A stretch of DNA of 56,607 nucleotides from Planctomycetota bacterium (GTDB lineage: Bacteria; Planctomycetota; Phycisphaerae; UBA1845): the NCBI GenBank assembly GCA_024276605.1, contig JAJRWX010000012.1, positions 1-56,607 on the forward strand. Reading direction: 5' to 3'. Each line of letters starts with the position of its first letter. Within the stretch, counting starts at the first letter, position 1. Positions 9,266-16,609 of this stretch are shown here, one piece after another. A program made the translations under genes and the position numbers. The notes below the pieces were generated by a model that worked only from the letters and a program-made list of their open reading frames with translations, made no database searches and was not told the origin of the DNA.

Positions 9266-9742
9266 ATGCCGCCAAATAACGATTTACCCCAACATGTTGA
9301 TTTGAAAAAAGTCTTTCGCCATTACCTGCGTCACAACGGCATCAAAAATACCCAGGCCCGTCGCCATATCCTCGACGTCGTACTCGGGATGGGTGAACAC
9401 TTCGAGGCTGAACAGGTGCTCTACCGCTTGCACGAAAAGAATATCTCCGTGGGTAAAGCCACGGTCTATCGCACGCTACCCTTGCTCGTCGATTGCGGCA
9501 TTCTCAAAACCGTTCGCTTCGACGTCAAACAAACACACTACGAATTCGTCTATGGCCAAGACCCACACGACCACATGGTCTGCCACCGCTGTGGGCGCAT
9601 CATGGAATTCTCATCGGATAAAGTCATTCAGCTCCGCACCCAACTCGCTAGCGAACACCGCTTCCACGTCACCGGACACCGCCTGCAACTCACCGGTCTA
9701 TGCTGGGACTGTGCCAACGATTGCCCCCTCGCCGGCAAATAA
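9266..9742 (+). CDS. Fur-family metal-responsive transcriptional regulator
   Basis: A 158-residue repressor of the Fur/PerR/Zur group. The N-terminal winged helix includes NTQARRHILDVVL and the recognition helix VGKATVYRTLPLLVDCGIL. The dimerisation domain has HDHMVCHRCGRIMEF, with the first structural-zinc CxxC, and GLCWDCA, the second CxxC. Which metal is sensed cannot be told. I prefer ATG 9266, which has GAGG 5 bases upstream, over ATG 9248, which has none. It is divergent from the polyferredoxin gene, a plausible target. There is no terminator with a T-run after it; the next structure is the palindrome at 9794-9810. Confidence 0.9.
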   Translation: MPPNNDLPQHVDLKKVFRHYLRHNGIKNTQARRHILDVVLGMGEHFEAEQVLYRLHEKNISVGKATVYRTLPLLVDCGILKTVRFDVKQTHYEFVYGQDPHDHMVCHRCGRIMEFSSDKVIQLRTQLASEHRFHVTGHRLQLTGLCWDCANDCPLAGK

Positions 9743-9793
9743 TAAATCGGGTATTGCGGGTTTGACTTGCCTTCCCATACACACCAAATTCGC

Positions 9794-9810
9794 GGCGGGT
9801 AAAACCCGCC
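9794..9810. repeat. Short extragenic palindrome (GGCGGGT-AAA-ACCCGCC)
   Basis: A 7-bp perfect inverted repeat with a 3-base loop, followed by CTACC. It shares its core with the element at 2272-2288 and with the degenerate copy near 12259-12275 (GGGTAACCCACCCTACC). It lies between the fur-like gene and the small toxin-partner gene. Confidence 0.5.
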
Positions 9811-9839
9811 CTACCTTACTGTCTCATATGAGGTACATG

Positions 9840-10019
9840 CTACGGTTGGGGATGTGGGTTCGTCTGAATATCTACGACGCGACCATTGTCATCAACGTAG
9901 ATAGGCATTCCGGCTTCACGCAGGCGAATGACTTCGCGGCGAATTCCCTCTTTAAGGCCTGCGATGATTTCTTCAAGCCGCCGATCCAAAAAGTGATGGT
10001 CAATATTGTCTTGCTGCAT
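9840..10019 (-). CDS. Small protein downstream of and overlapping the zeta-like toxin gene; probable antitoxin or partner
   Basis: A 59-residue ORF starting at ATG 10019, inside the last 20 bases of the zeta-like gene in another frame, and ending at TAG 9840-9842. The sequence starts MQQDNIDHHF, has a charged amphipathic helix (LEEIIAGLKEGIRREVIRL) and a short beta-like end (GMPIYVDDNGRVVDI). Small proteins with a basic helix followed by a P-V/I-x-V-x-x-x-G-R/K-V motif are often found next to this class of zeta-like kinase, from memory of such loci. The overlap and co-orientation argue for translational coupling. If it is the antitoxin, the order (toxin first) is the reverse of the classical one. 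The reading frame is intact although the toxin is broken. Confidence 0.55.
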   Translation of the reverse strand: MQQDNIDHHFLDRRLEEIIAGLKEGIRREVIRLREAGMPIYVDDNGRVVDIQTNPHPQP

Positions 10020-10596
10020 AGTCTGCTTGCTCGCTTATGAGCTTGTACTGCTCGTCGATCAGTACGGTTGGCTCAGTTCCCATGTTCCCATGAGCAACAA
10101 CCATTAGCTCGGCACCTGAATTATCGCATATCGTCCACGTATTTGCCAGTGATTGGTATATACTGAAAAAATTCGCGAGTCCGCGCCAATATCGTCGCTC
10201 GATCGTTTCGGATGGAACATCATGCCCGCCTTGGCTAACACGCACTTTAACCCGGCATATCGCAAGCTCAGGACTAGAAAGCCAGATGAAAGGCAAGTGG
10301 ACCACATATCCCGACTGTTAAGCTTCCCGAAGAAAAACCGCATAGGTTCGCCCAGCTAGCGTGGTCTCGAAAGCAAAACTCTCCCGGCGTTCTCGCAACT
10401 TGTGAATACGCTGCAACATGATCTGCCCAGCTTCAATAGCTAAGCTAGCCGGTGCAAATGGCGATAAACCAGAGGCAATAAGGTCTGCATTAACGAATTG
10501 TTCAATGCGCAACCTTTCAGGTAGTAATGTTCTAGCTGTAGTCGATTTCCCCGCACCGTTGGGTCCACAAAGAACAAAAATTTCTGGGCTGCTCAT
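10000..10596 (-). pseudogene. Zeta-toxin-like P-loop kinase, interrupted by one in-frame TAA
   Basis: Two ORFs (10318-10596 and 10000-10305) lie in the same frame and together give a full zeta-toxin-like kinase of about 198 residues, broken only by TAA at 10318-10320. N-terminal features are Walker A GPNGAGKST, NADLIASGLSPF, and FAFETTLAGRTY. After the stop come HLPFIWLSS, RVKVRVSQGGHDVP (an Arg-rich lid) and a C-terminal CDNSGAE motif, the usual order for this family, whose known members phosphorylate UDP-N-acetylglucosamine or other small substrates. The break reads FLREA-stop-QSGYVV; intact relatives carry Lys, Arg or Glu there, one base away. The active site needs both halves, so the gene is probably inactive unless the stop is read through. 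The small partner gene overlaps its end. Confidence 0.75.
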
Positions 10597-10805
10597 ACCT
10601 GAAACGCTACCACAATCACATTACGTTGTCTTGTCATTCCGGCATCGACATAATATAGAATCCTCAAACCGGCTTCCACCAGCATTATCCATAGGCTCCT
10701 ACAGCCCCTGTTTGCCGTAGTTACCAGTCCGACGTAAAGTGTAACCTGTCTTGGTATTAAACGGATCATTCTGCGTGCTAGCTTACCGAGTTTTAACAAA
10801 AGCAC
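10593..10805 (-). pseudogene. Short ORF coupled to the zeta-like gene; possible HigB/RelE-type remnant
   Basis: The ORF ends in GTATGA, overlapping the ATG of the zeta-like gene (ATGA overlap). Only its last 35 or so residues look protein-like: SLWIMLVEAGLRILYYVD then RNVIVVAF. This resembles the core strand pattern of Gp49/HigB-type RelE-fold toxins (LWE-R-V...RILYYVD...IVLLHAF). The upstream part does not match and the usual terminal Lys residues are missing. It may be a decayed toxin gene or chance. No ribosome binding site is evident. Confidence 0.25.
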
Positions 10806-10843
10806 GTTTGAACAAATGGCTTATTCATAGGGAGGAAAAAACC

Positions 10844-11311
10844 ATGCGAACCAAAACCACTATTGGATTGTTGTGCCTTCCATTGGCACTCACCTCCAGC
10901 GGGTGTATGTCTGCGGGACAACATTCATCCAGGCTGCATTCTTCCCAAGAGCAACGGCTCACGGTCGGCGTAGTCCAAAAGGAGATTCGCAACGGCATGT
11001 CCCAAGCCGATGTAGCCATCGCCCTGGGGTCTCCGAATATCGTGACAAAAGATTCGGATGGTATGGAAACTTGGATTTACGACAAAATCGCCACGGAGGC
11101 GTCCTACTCGAACGATTCCGGTGGCGTGAGCGGACTGGTGGGTGCAGGTGGTGTTCCGGGTGGGCGATCCTTAGTTCTTGGCGGTGTAGGAGCCGGATAT
11201 AACGCCTCATCCGGCGCAGCCGCCACGAGCCAGCGCACACTGACGGTGGTTATTAAGTTTGATAAAGCCAGCCTCGTTTCCGACTTCACTTATCACTCTA
11301 GCCGGTTCTAA
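10844..11311 (+). CDS. Lipoprotein with SmpA/BamE-like domain
   Basis: A 155-residue predicted lipoprotein. The start is ATG 10844, preceded by GGAGGAAAAAACC (GGAGG at 10831-10835); a longer frame upstream has no support. The signal peptide ends in a lipobox (LTSSGC), so acylation at Cys is expected. The core VQKEIRNGMSQADVAIALGSPNIV followed by WIYDK matches the SmpA/OmlA/BamE fold, in which a helical GMxxxxVxxxLGxP motif is typical. A Gly-rich insert (about residues 84-125) is low complexity. In proteobacteria BamE is an accessory of the BAM outer-membrane assembly complex; in this lineage the domain is used more widely, so a BAM role is not assured. The next lipoprotein gene follows after 23 bases and is probably co-transcribed. 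Confidence 0.8.
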   Translation: MRTKTTIGLLCLPLALTSSGCMSAGQHSSRLHSSQEQRLTVGVVQKEIRNGMSQADVAIALGSPNIVTKDSDGMETWIYDKIATEASYSNDSGGVSGLVGAGGVPGGRSLVLGGVGAGYNASSGAAATSQRTLTVVIKFDKASLVSDFTYHSSRF

Positions 11312-11334
11312 CAGGTAGAAGGATGACTAACACC

Positions 11335-11829
11335 ATGAAAAAAATAATCATGTTATCCTGCGTCGCCGTGATGCTGCCAACGGCTTGCCATCAACCCAAG
11401 ATCGCCATGACGCAACTGCAAATAAGGCAGATGCAAACGCGTACCTATCCGATTCGCGACACAAAAAGGGCGCTCAAAGCCGTGCTCAACGTCCTCCAAG
11501 ACGAAGCCTACATTCCCAGACAAGCCGATCTCAATTTGGGTTATATTCATGCCGTCAAAGAAGTGGACATTACCAAGGGAAGCGAAGAGTTCTGGTCCAA
11601 GTTCTGGAAAGGCCGCGACGCGCGTTGGCAAAAAAACTCTATTCTGGATTGCGCAGCCAACGTCACAGAAATTAAAGATGGCATGAGGCTACGCGTAAAC
11701 TTCCAAGTCAAATTGCTGAACAATAAAGGCGAAGTGATAACCGTCCAAGCGATCGAAGACCCCGTATTCTATCAGAATTTCCTACAAAAAGTAGATAAGG
11801 GCGTATTCCTTGAAAGGCAAGGTCTATAA
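11335..11829 (+). CDS. Predicted lipoprotein of unknown function
   Basis: A 164-residue protein with a short signal peptide and lipobox (VMLPTAC), giving a lipidated Cys. The start at ATG 11335 (MKKIIMLS) gives the more typical signal peptide and has GAAGG 12 bases upstream; the alternative ATG 11323 sits directly on that GAAGG and is less likely. The mature part has an alpha/beta pattern (MQTRTYPIRDTKRALKAVL, YIPRQADLNLGYIHAVKE) of a type I recognise in small outer-membrane lipoproteins, without a named function. It pairs with the BamE-like lipoprotein gene upstream. The two palindromes at 12016-12047 and 12107-12138 follow it. Confidence 0.7.
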   Translation: MKKIIMLSCVAVMLPTACHQPKIAMTQLQIRQMQTRTYPIRDTKRALKAVLNVLQDEAYIPRQADLNLGYIHAVKEVDITKGSEEFWSKFWKGRDARWQKNSILDCAANVTEIKDGMRLRVNFQVKLLNNKGEVITVQAIEDPVFYQNFLQKVDKGVFLERQGL

Positions 11830-12015
11830 CGCAAATCTCGCGACTTGGTCTAATCCGGATGCCCATGCATACCATGTTAATCGTAGCGCCAAATCCGAGC
11901 GGCGAGCGCAAGCGACCCGTGTCTTCAATATGCCATCAACGCCGCCTTCTCGTAGAACATTCACAACGTGTATACTCATTCGGACACACCGGACGTTGGC
12001 GCTTGCGGATGGGTG

Positions 12016-12047
12016 CCCCATTCTTCGGGTACTCCCGAAGGGTGGGG
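12016..12047. repeat. Palindromic intergenic element, copy 1
   Basis: The inner stem CTTCGGG (12023-12029) pairs with CCCGAAG (12034-12040), and outer CCCCA (12016-12020) pairs with TGGGG (12043-12047). No T-run follows, so it is more REP-like than terminator-like. Confidence 0.5.
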
Positions 12048-12106
12048 AACGGATCTTGTATCGAAAGACGTCGCAAGTGTCACTATCATAACACACAACA
12101 CCCTTC

Positions 12107-12138
12107 CCCCACCCTTTGCCAGTAGGCAAAGGATGGGG
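12107..12138. repeat. Palindromic intergenic element, copy 2
   Basis: The inner stem CCTTTGCC (12113-12120) pairs with GGCAAAGG (12125-12132), flanked by the same outer pair CCCCA (12107-12111) and TGGGG (12134-12138) as copy 1. The identical outer arms and 32-base length with different inner stems suggest compensatory divergence of one element family. Confidence 0.5.
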
Positions 12139-12409
12139 CACCAGTACCTGCTTGTTGATCAGAGCACCTGGTGCAAGCCTGGTGACACGGGTGAATCATG
12201 GTACAGGTGGTTATAACTACGCTTGCCCGCAGGCTTGCGCCGTGCGGCTCTGACTGCTTGGGTAACCCACCCTACCTTTAACATTCGCGGCTCGTTGGGA
12301 ATGTACCATCATCCCCTATACATAAATAAACTCCAAAATATCGATAACAACGGAAAGAAGATGCAACAAAAATTGACATTGTTAAGCATATAGTCGTTCA
12401 TGATTCCCA

Positions 12410-14059
12410 CTACCGTACAGCGATGGTCGCGGAGGCCTCAGCCATGTCTACGATGGTGTTGCGATCCACCGTATCTTCGCTGACCAATTGCGGTTCGCGG
12501 ATAGCTAATACGCGGAGAAACTCCGGCGGGAAGGTACGATAGCGCAGCCTGGCTGACACCTTAATGTCGCCAACAATTGCCCGTGACGGCATGGGCACGT
12601 CGTACTTCACTTCTTTGGGCTTGAGCATGTCCAGCGAGTAAGAATTGTCCATCGTATCAGCCAATAGCGGATTGATCACCAACTCCCGCGATCCATCCGA
12701 TCGCAAGCGCACTAAAGCGTTTTGAAAATTCGTAATGCCTAGATTTACCGCCGGGCGCTGGTCGGCGTCCGGGCCTGGCTCATAGACCGTATCCAACGTC
12801 TCAATATCCACCTCGAAATGTCGGTCATCCAAATCCTCATCATGCAGCAAGCCATCCGGTGCCATCTCGCCGGTATCAGGATGCGCTTTATCGCGTAAAT
12901 AACCCGACTCATAGATCACACCCACATCATCGCGTACGACCAACTCAACCCACACTTGCCGCTCCTGCGAAAAACCGGACGGCACACGATGCCCGGCACC
13001 CACATTCGTTATCACCACGCGAATCGGAATCACCTCACTATCCGCCAATAGCGTATCCGGCGTACCTTCCAACGTGAGCGTACAAGCTGCTCTTAACATC
13101 TGCTCACGTCGCTGCTGCTGACCCAACGGAAAACCAAATTCGTCCTTTTCGTCCGTATCAACCCGCGGAAACCGCGCATCATCAATCAATGGGATTGACA
13201 CAGCCGTAAACGCATGGATGGCGTGATTGCGCGGAAGAAGACCGGACCCAACACCCACAATTGTCTCGGGAAAAACGCCTGGCTCAGTCATAGGATACAT
13301 CGACATGTGGCAATCCTGACAGCGTACCACCCGGCCAAACGGATTATCCGTCGAGTTATACGGGCCTTGCTGCCATTCGGTAAAAAGATTTTCCAATCGC
13401 TGAAATGGTTCGCCGGTCACTAAGTCCGGCTTCGGAATGCGCACATCGTGACAACCACCGCAAAATTCCGCGGAACGCAAAAAAGTGGAATCAGACGACG
13501 CGTGATATGCATTAGGCGCCATATCATCCAGTGGCCCTACCTTTTCATCGCTCGGCTCAAAGGCCAACGACATATTGGCAATACCATCACCAAGCAAACT
13601 CTTATCCAAATTAGGCCCTGTCACGGTGTGACAAAAATCGCAACTAAGACCTTCCAAACTTACCGGCGAAAGATTATCGCGGGCAGCGGTAGCTTGTTCA
13701 CTATCCTTAAAGTCCGGCAACTCGTCGTTAAACACACCCGTTGGCGAATGGCATTGAATACAAAAGTTGGGATCTTCACCATTCGGCGCGACCGAGCCAG
13801 CCGTGATCTTTTGGATGGTCAACTCAAAGGCATTAAACACCGGACTCACCGCTGCATAATGCATGATCGAGCCTTGCCATTCCTGATACTGCTTAGGATG
13901 ACATGAACCACAAGTTTGCGGCGCCTCAAAATCTTTCACCACCGGCTGAGTGCCGGGTAGCCCCGTCGGCAACTCAACCCCACAGCCATGCAACATCGGC
14001 CATGCCATCACGACAAACAGGTAAAGCAAAACACGCTTCGTCATATACATTTCGCTCAT
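12410..14059 (-). CDS. Pentaheme c-type cytochrome lipoprotein
   Basis: A 549-residue exported electron-transfer protein. The signal peptide ends in the lipobox-like MLHGCG, so it is probably a lipoprotein facing the periplasm or outer surface. Five CxxCH heme sites are visible: CGSCH (50-54), CIQCH (100-104), CDFCH (140-144), CGGCH (200-204) and CQDCH (247-251). The second half lacks heme motifs and looks beta-rich (VVITNVGAGHRVPSGFSQER, a motif seen in other multiheme proteins). No catalytic-type CxxCK site was found. The start could be ATG 14059 or ATG 14044; neither has a strong ribosome binding site. The multicopper oxidase gene lies 139 bases upstream on the same strand, so electron exchange with that enzyme is a reasonable guess. 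Confidence 0.85.
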   Translation of the reverse strand: MSEMYMTKRVLLYLFVVMAWPMLHGCGVELPTGLPGTQPVVKDFEAPQTCGSCHPKQYQEWQGSIMHYAAVSPVFNAFELTIQKITAGSVAPNGEDPNFCIQCHSPTGVFNDELPDFKDSEQATAARDNLSPVSLEGLSCDFCHTVTGPNLDKSLLGDGIANMSLAFEPSDEKVGPLDDMAPNAYHASSDSTFLRSAEFCGGCHDVRIPKPDLVTGEPFQRLENLFTEWQQGPYNSTDNPFGRVVRCQDCHMSMYPMTEPGVFPETIVGVGSGLLPRNHAIHAFTAVSIPLIDDARFPRVDTDEKDEFGFPLGQQQRREQMLRAACTLTLEGTPDTLLADSEVIPIRVVITNVGAGHRVPSGFSQERQVWVELVVRDDVGVIYESGYLRDKAHPDTGEMAPDGLLHDEDLDDRHFEVDIETLDTVYEPGPDADQRPAVNLGITNFQNALVRLRSDGSRELVINPLLADTMDNSYSLDMLKPKEVKYDVPMPSRAIVGDIKVSARLRYRTFPPEFLRVLAIREPQLVSEDTVDRNTIVDMAEASATIAVR

Positions 14060-14198
14060 TTATTTCACTATATAATCGATGGCCCAAAGAAAGCTAACAG
14101 AAGCAACACCGCCTAAGTGTTTATAGCATAGCGGAACCAGAGATGAATTTCACGCCTGACCGTGTCATCACGAATTGACGCATCCTCCCTTACTAACT

Positions 14199-16223
14199 TC
14201 AAGGCCCACTTAGACCCTGTTTCCAGGACGCATAGTCGCTTAGATCGATATGACGATCGCCATCCACATCAAATACGCAGTGGCACTTTCCCTGTCGTCC
14301 TAGCGGCCAATTCGTCTCCGACATACATCTTTGCAGCGCCGCATAGCCAACAAGATCGCGATCAGCGTCGGGATTTACACGCGGGTCATAATCGTCACAG
14401 TCCTGCGAAGTATCAAATCCATCACCGTCACGATCAGCGTCCAACACGACCACTTCCGCCACCATGCCCAGTGCAGCGTGCAATAATAGGTGACAATGAA
14501 ATACCCAGCGCCCTGCTGCACCACCCGTGGCAAAAAATTGATTGGGGGCTGGCGCATCTATCTCTTGACGGGTATCGGTAATTCTCGGTCTATCATCAAG
14601 TCGCATTCTAAACACAACGCTTTGTCCCCTGAAGATGTCAATCACATCAACAAACTCGTTGTAATCATATTCATACAACACTGTTTGATCCAAGATATTT
14701 ATGATGCGCACAGGTTGAAAGGAGAAACCGTGATGATGAAATGGATGATGTCGCCCGGTTTCCTGCGTGACCGTGAGTTCCAGCGTATCACCCGTCCGTG
14801 CATAGCGCGTAGTCGCTTGATAAGGCACCAGTGTATAATCAGCACCGCTATCTGCATAATTCCCCGACACGCTATCGATAGACAACATGCCGGTTCTAAT
14901 AGTATTTAAGGTAATCGTCTCATTCGACGAACCCGAACCCGAGCCTGGCCCGCCAAGCGACGGCACTGGTTCCATGTAGAATTCTATAGGATCACTTTTT
15001 ATATCTTCGACACCACCAACACCCAACACATCGTCACCCTCGGCGATCACAAAGGACGTATCCACCAGGCTGTTATCGATCATGATAGAGAATAAATCAC
15101 CCGCCGGATTGTTGTTGCTCGGCCCACCACGACTGTAAGGTTCACCTGTAATCGTAATCACATCACCCGTATTGCCTGTTGGCACGATAACCACATCGGC
15201 GCGTGCGGAGCAAGGTAGGACAATCTCACCTTTACTATACTTGGTGTCCCAACTTCCCAACACGCCGCCTTCCAATCTCACCTTTTCAAGAAAGCCGCCT
15301 TCGCCGCCAATACGATAGAGATTATTGTCAGTGCCATTACCGTTCACGCGTAACCGGAAGTAACGATTCACAGCGGTATTGATCAGCCTCAGTCTTATCC
15401 CCGATCCGGATTTGGCCGTAATCAACGGCGTAGCTACATCCGGTGCCTGCCCATTGACCAACACCATTTGGGCATCTGCGAATTCCCAACAAGCCGTCCC
15501 CAAGCCATCTGCACATCGCTGCTGGTTCACCATCCAGGGAAAAGCTTGACCGGAGGCGAGATAACCAACATCCCCGTCCACATCGAATTCAATATCGCCT
15601 AACACGACCGTATGCGTGTTGTCAGCCGAAGGAATGACCTGACTATCCTGTAGAGACGACTCGTTGGGGTCTTTCACAATGAGCGCACCATACATACCCG
15701 CAAACTCTTGGGGGCCGGCTATCATGTGCGGGTGGAACCAAAATATACCAGGGCGGTGTGTCACAAAACGATACGTATAACTCTCACCGGGTACGAGATG
15801 ATTTTGTGTCACGCCCGTGCCATCACTGTCTATGTCCAATTCCATACCATGCCAATGAATACTCGTATCACAAGCTATCGCCGCGCACGGAGAATCGAGA
15901 TTATTAGTGAGCGTCACGATGATCACATCCCCCACGTTCACCACAATCTGCGGCAACGGGAGACCATTGACCGGACCACTGTAAGCCCCGGGATTATTCA
16001 CATCCTTATAGATCAGCGCATGGACCGTCGTGCCACCGATAAGCACATCCTGCTCATCCGCACTAAACGCAGCCTCAAAGATATGCGGCGCAGGATTCGT
16101 ATCGACAACCTCGATCACAGACCGACTGATCGTCGTAGCCCGCACCGGCATCGCAACTCCCGTCAGCAGCCATGACATCACGACCGCCCTACAAAGAAGG
16201 ATGCGCATGTTCAGTAACTTCAT
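14199..16223 (-). CDS. Secreted multicopper oxidase with C-terminal calcium-binding/dockerin-like tail
   Basis: A 674-residue periplasmic or extracellular laccase-like oxidase. Copper ligand motifs are all present: HWH (123-125), HPH in FWFHPHM (164-166), HPFHHH (493-498) and HCHLLLHAALGM (576-587), which supplies the type 1 Cys-His pair with axial Met. A signal peptide is evident near residues 7-29 (ends PVRAT). After the oxidase domain comes an Asp-rich DRDGDGFDTSQDCDDYDP segment of the thrombospondin-3/MopE type, then a dockerin-like end VFDVDGDRHIDLSDYASW. The tail likely anchors it to a cell-surface partner. The start is ATG 16223, with AGGGAAAAG 4 bases upstream; ATG 16208 is an alternative. 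The substrate is unknown; metal or phenolic oxidation is possible. It precedes the pentaheme cytochrome gene. Confidence 0.9.
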   Translation of the reverse strand: MKLLNMRILLCRAVVMSWLLTGVAMPVRATTISRSVIEVVDTNPAPHIFEAAFSADEQDVLIGGTTVHALIYKDVNNPGAYSGPVNGLPLPQIVVNVGDVIIVTLTNNLDSPCAAIACDTSIHWHGMELDIDSDGTGVTQNHLVPGESYTYRFVTHRPGIFWFHPHMIAGPQEFAGMYGALIVKDPNESSLQDSQVIPSADNTHTVVLGDIEFDVDGDVGYLASGQAFPWMVNQQRCADGLGTACWEFADAQMVLVNGQAPDVATPLITAKSGSGIRLRLINTAVNRYFRLRVNGNGTDNNLYRIGGEGGFLEKVRLEGGVLGSWDTKYSKGEIVLPCSARADVVIVPTGNTGDVITITGEPYSRGGPSNNNPAGDLFSIMIDNSLVDTSFVIAEGDDVLGVGGVEDIKSDPIEFYMEPVPSLGGPGSGSGSSNETITLNTIRTGMLSIDSVSGNYADSGADYTLVPYQATTRYARTGDTLELTVTQETGRHHPFHHHGFSFQPVRIINILDQTVLYEYDYNEFVDVIDIFRGQSVVFRMRLDDRPRITDTRQEIDAPAPNQFFATGGAAGRWVFHCHLLLHAALGMVAEVVVLDADRDGDGFDTSQDCDDYDPRVNPDADRDLVGYAALQRCMSETNWPLGRQGKCHCVFDVDGDRHIDLSDYASWKQGLSGP

Positions 16224-16285
16224 ATTCTTTTCCCTATCGAAATAACCGCGACAGATGACTCCACCGCGCGCCCGAGTGAACCCAT

Positions 16286-16296
16286 CCCCCCCCCCC
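16286..16296. repeat. Homopolymer C11 tract upstream of the multicopper oxidase
   Basis: Eleven consecutive C (G on the coding strand), ending 62 bases upstream of the oxidase start. Such tracts are prone to slippage in replication and in sequencing. Confidence 0.8.
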
Positions 16297-16301
16297 AATG
16301 T

Positions 16302-16405
16302 TGTTGACTTAGGCTTGTACCGTAGGCATCTTGCCTGCTCAGCTCAATCCGCGATCATAAAGCAGGCAAGATGCCTGCGCTACGAACCATCGCGCTAAGT
16401 CAACA
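16302..16405. repeat. Long nested palindromic element
   Basis: The outer arms TGTTGACTTAG (16302-16312) and CTAAGTCAACA (16395-16405) are perfect inverted repeats. The inner arms GTAGGCATCTTGCCTGCT (16322-16339) and AGCAGGCAAGATGCCTGCGCTAC (16361-16383) pair over 17-18 bases. The GCAGGCAAGATGCCTGC core is itself palindromic. The size (about 104 bases) and nested arms resemble a MITE- or REP-like mobile palindrome. It lies between the oxidase and the restriction-modification gene; the rest of 16406-16609 shows nothing recognisable. Confidence 0.7.
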
Positions 16406-16609
16406 GCATTGATGCCCACCCAAGTACACCTTAATAAAGCATAGCCTCGTTATCTGCAATTTTCCTGCCCGCCCAGCGTCCCCTAACATAAGCGCATAGG
16501 CTGGCGATATCGGACGTTTGGAACGACATCGTAACACCAACTACGACAAATGATACCAAAAGTACTTCGTGCGAGGAATCATGTGCCAATCAAATCGCAG
16601 TTGCCACAA

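Larger units (their letters stand above)
11830..12409. other. Gene-free region with palindromes
   Basis: No ORF here resembles a protein. It holds two related hairpins (12016-12047, 12107-12138), the GGGTAACCCACCCTACC element near 12259-12275, and repeat-like text such as AGCGGCGAGCGCAAGCG at 11900. It separates the convergent lipoprotein and cytochrome genes. Confidence 0.5.

Noticed and set aside
967-10320. A genome-wide alternative genetic code in which TAA/TAG are sense codons
   Set aside because: Many intact genes here end in TAA or TAG (for example the kinase at 5476 and the beta-helix gene at 2145), and large housekeeping genes have no internal stops.
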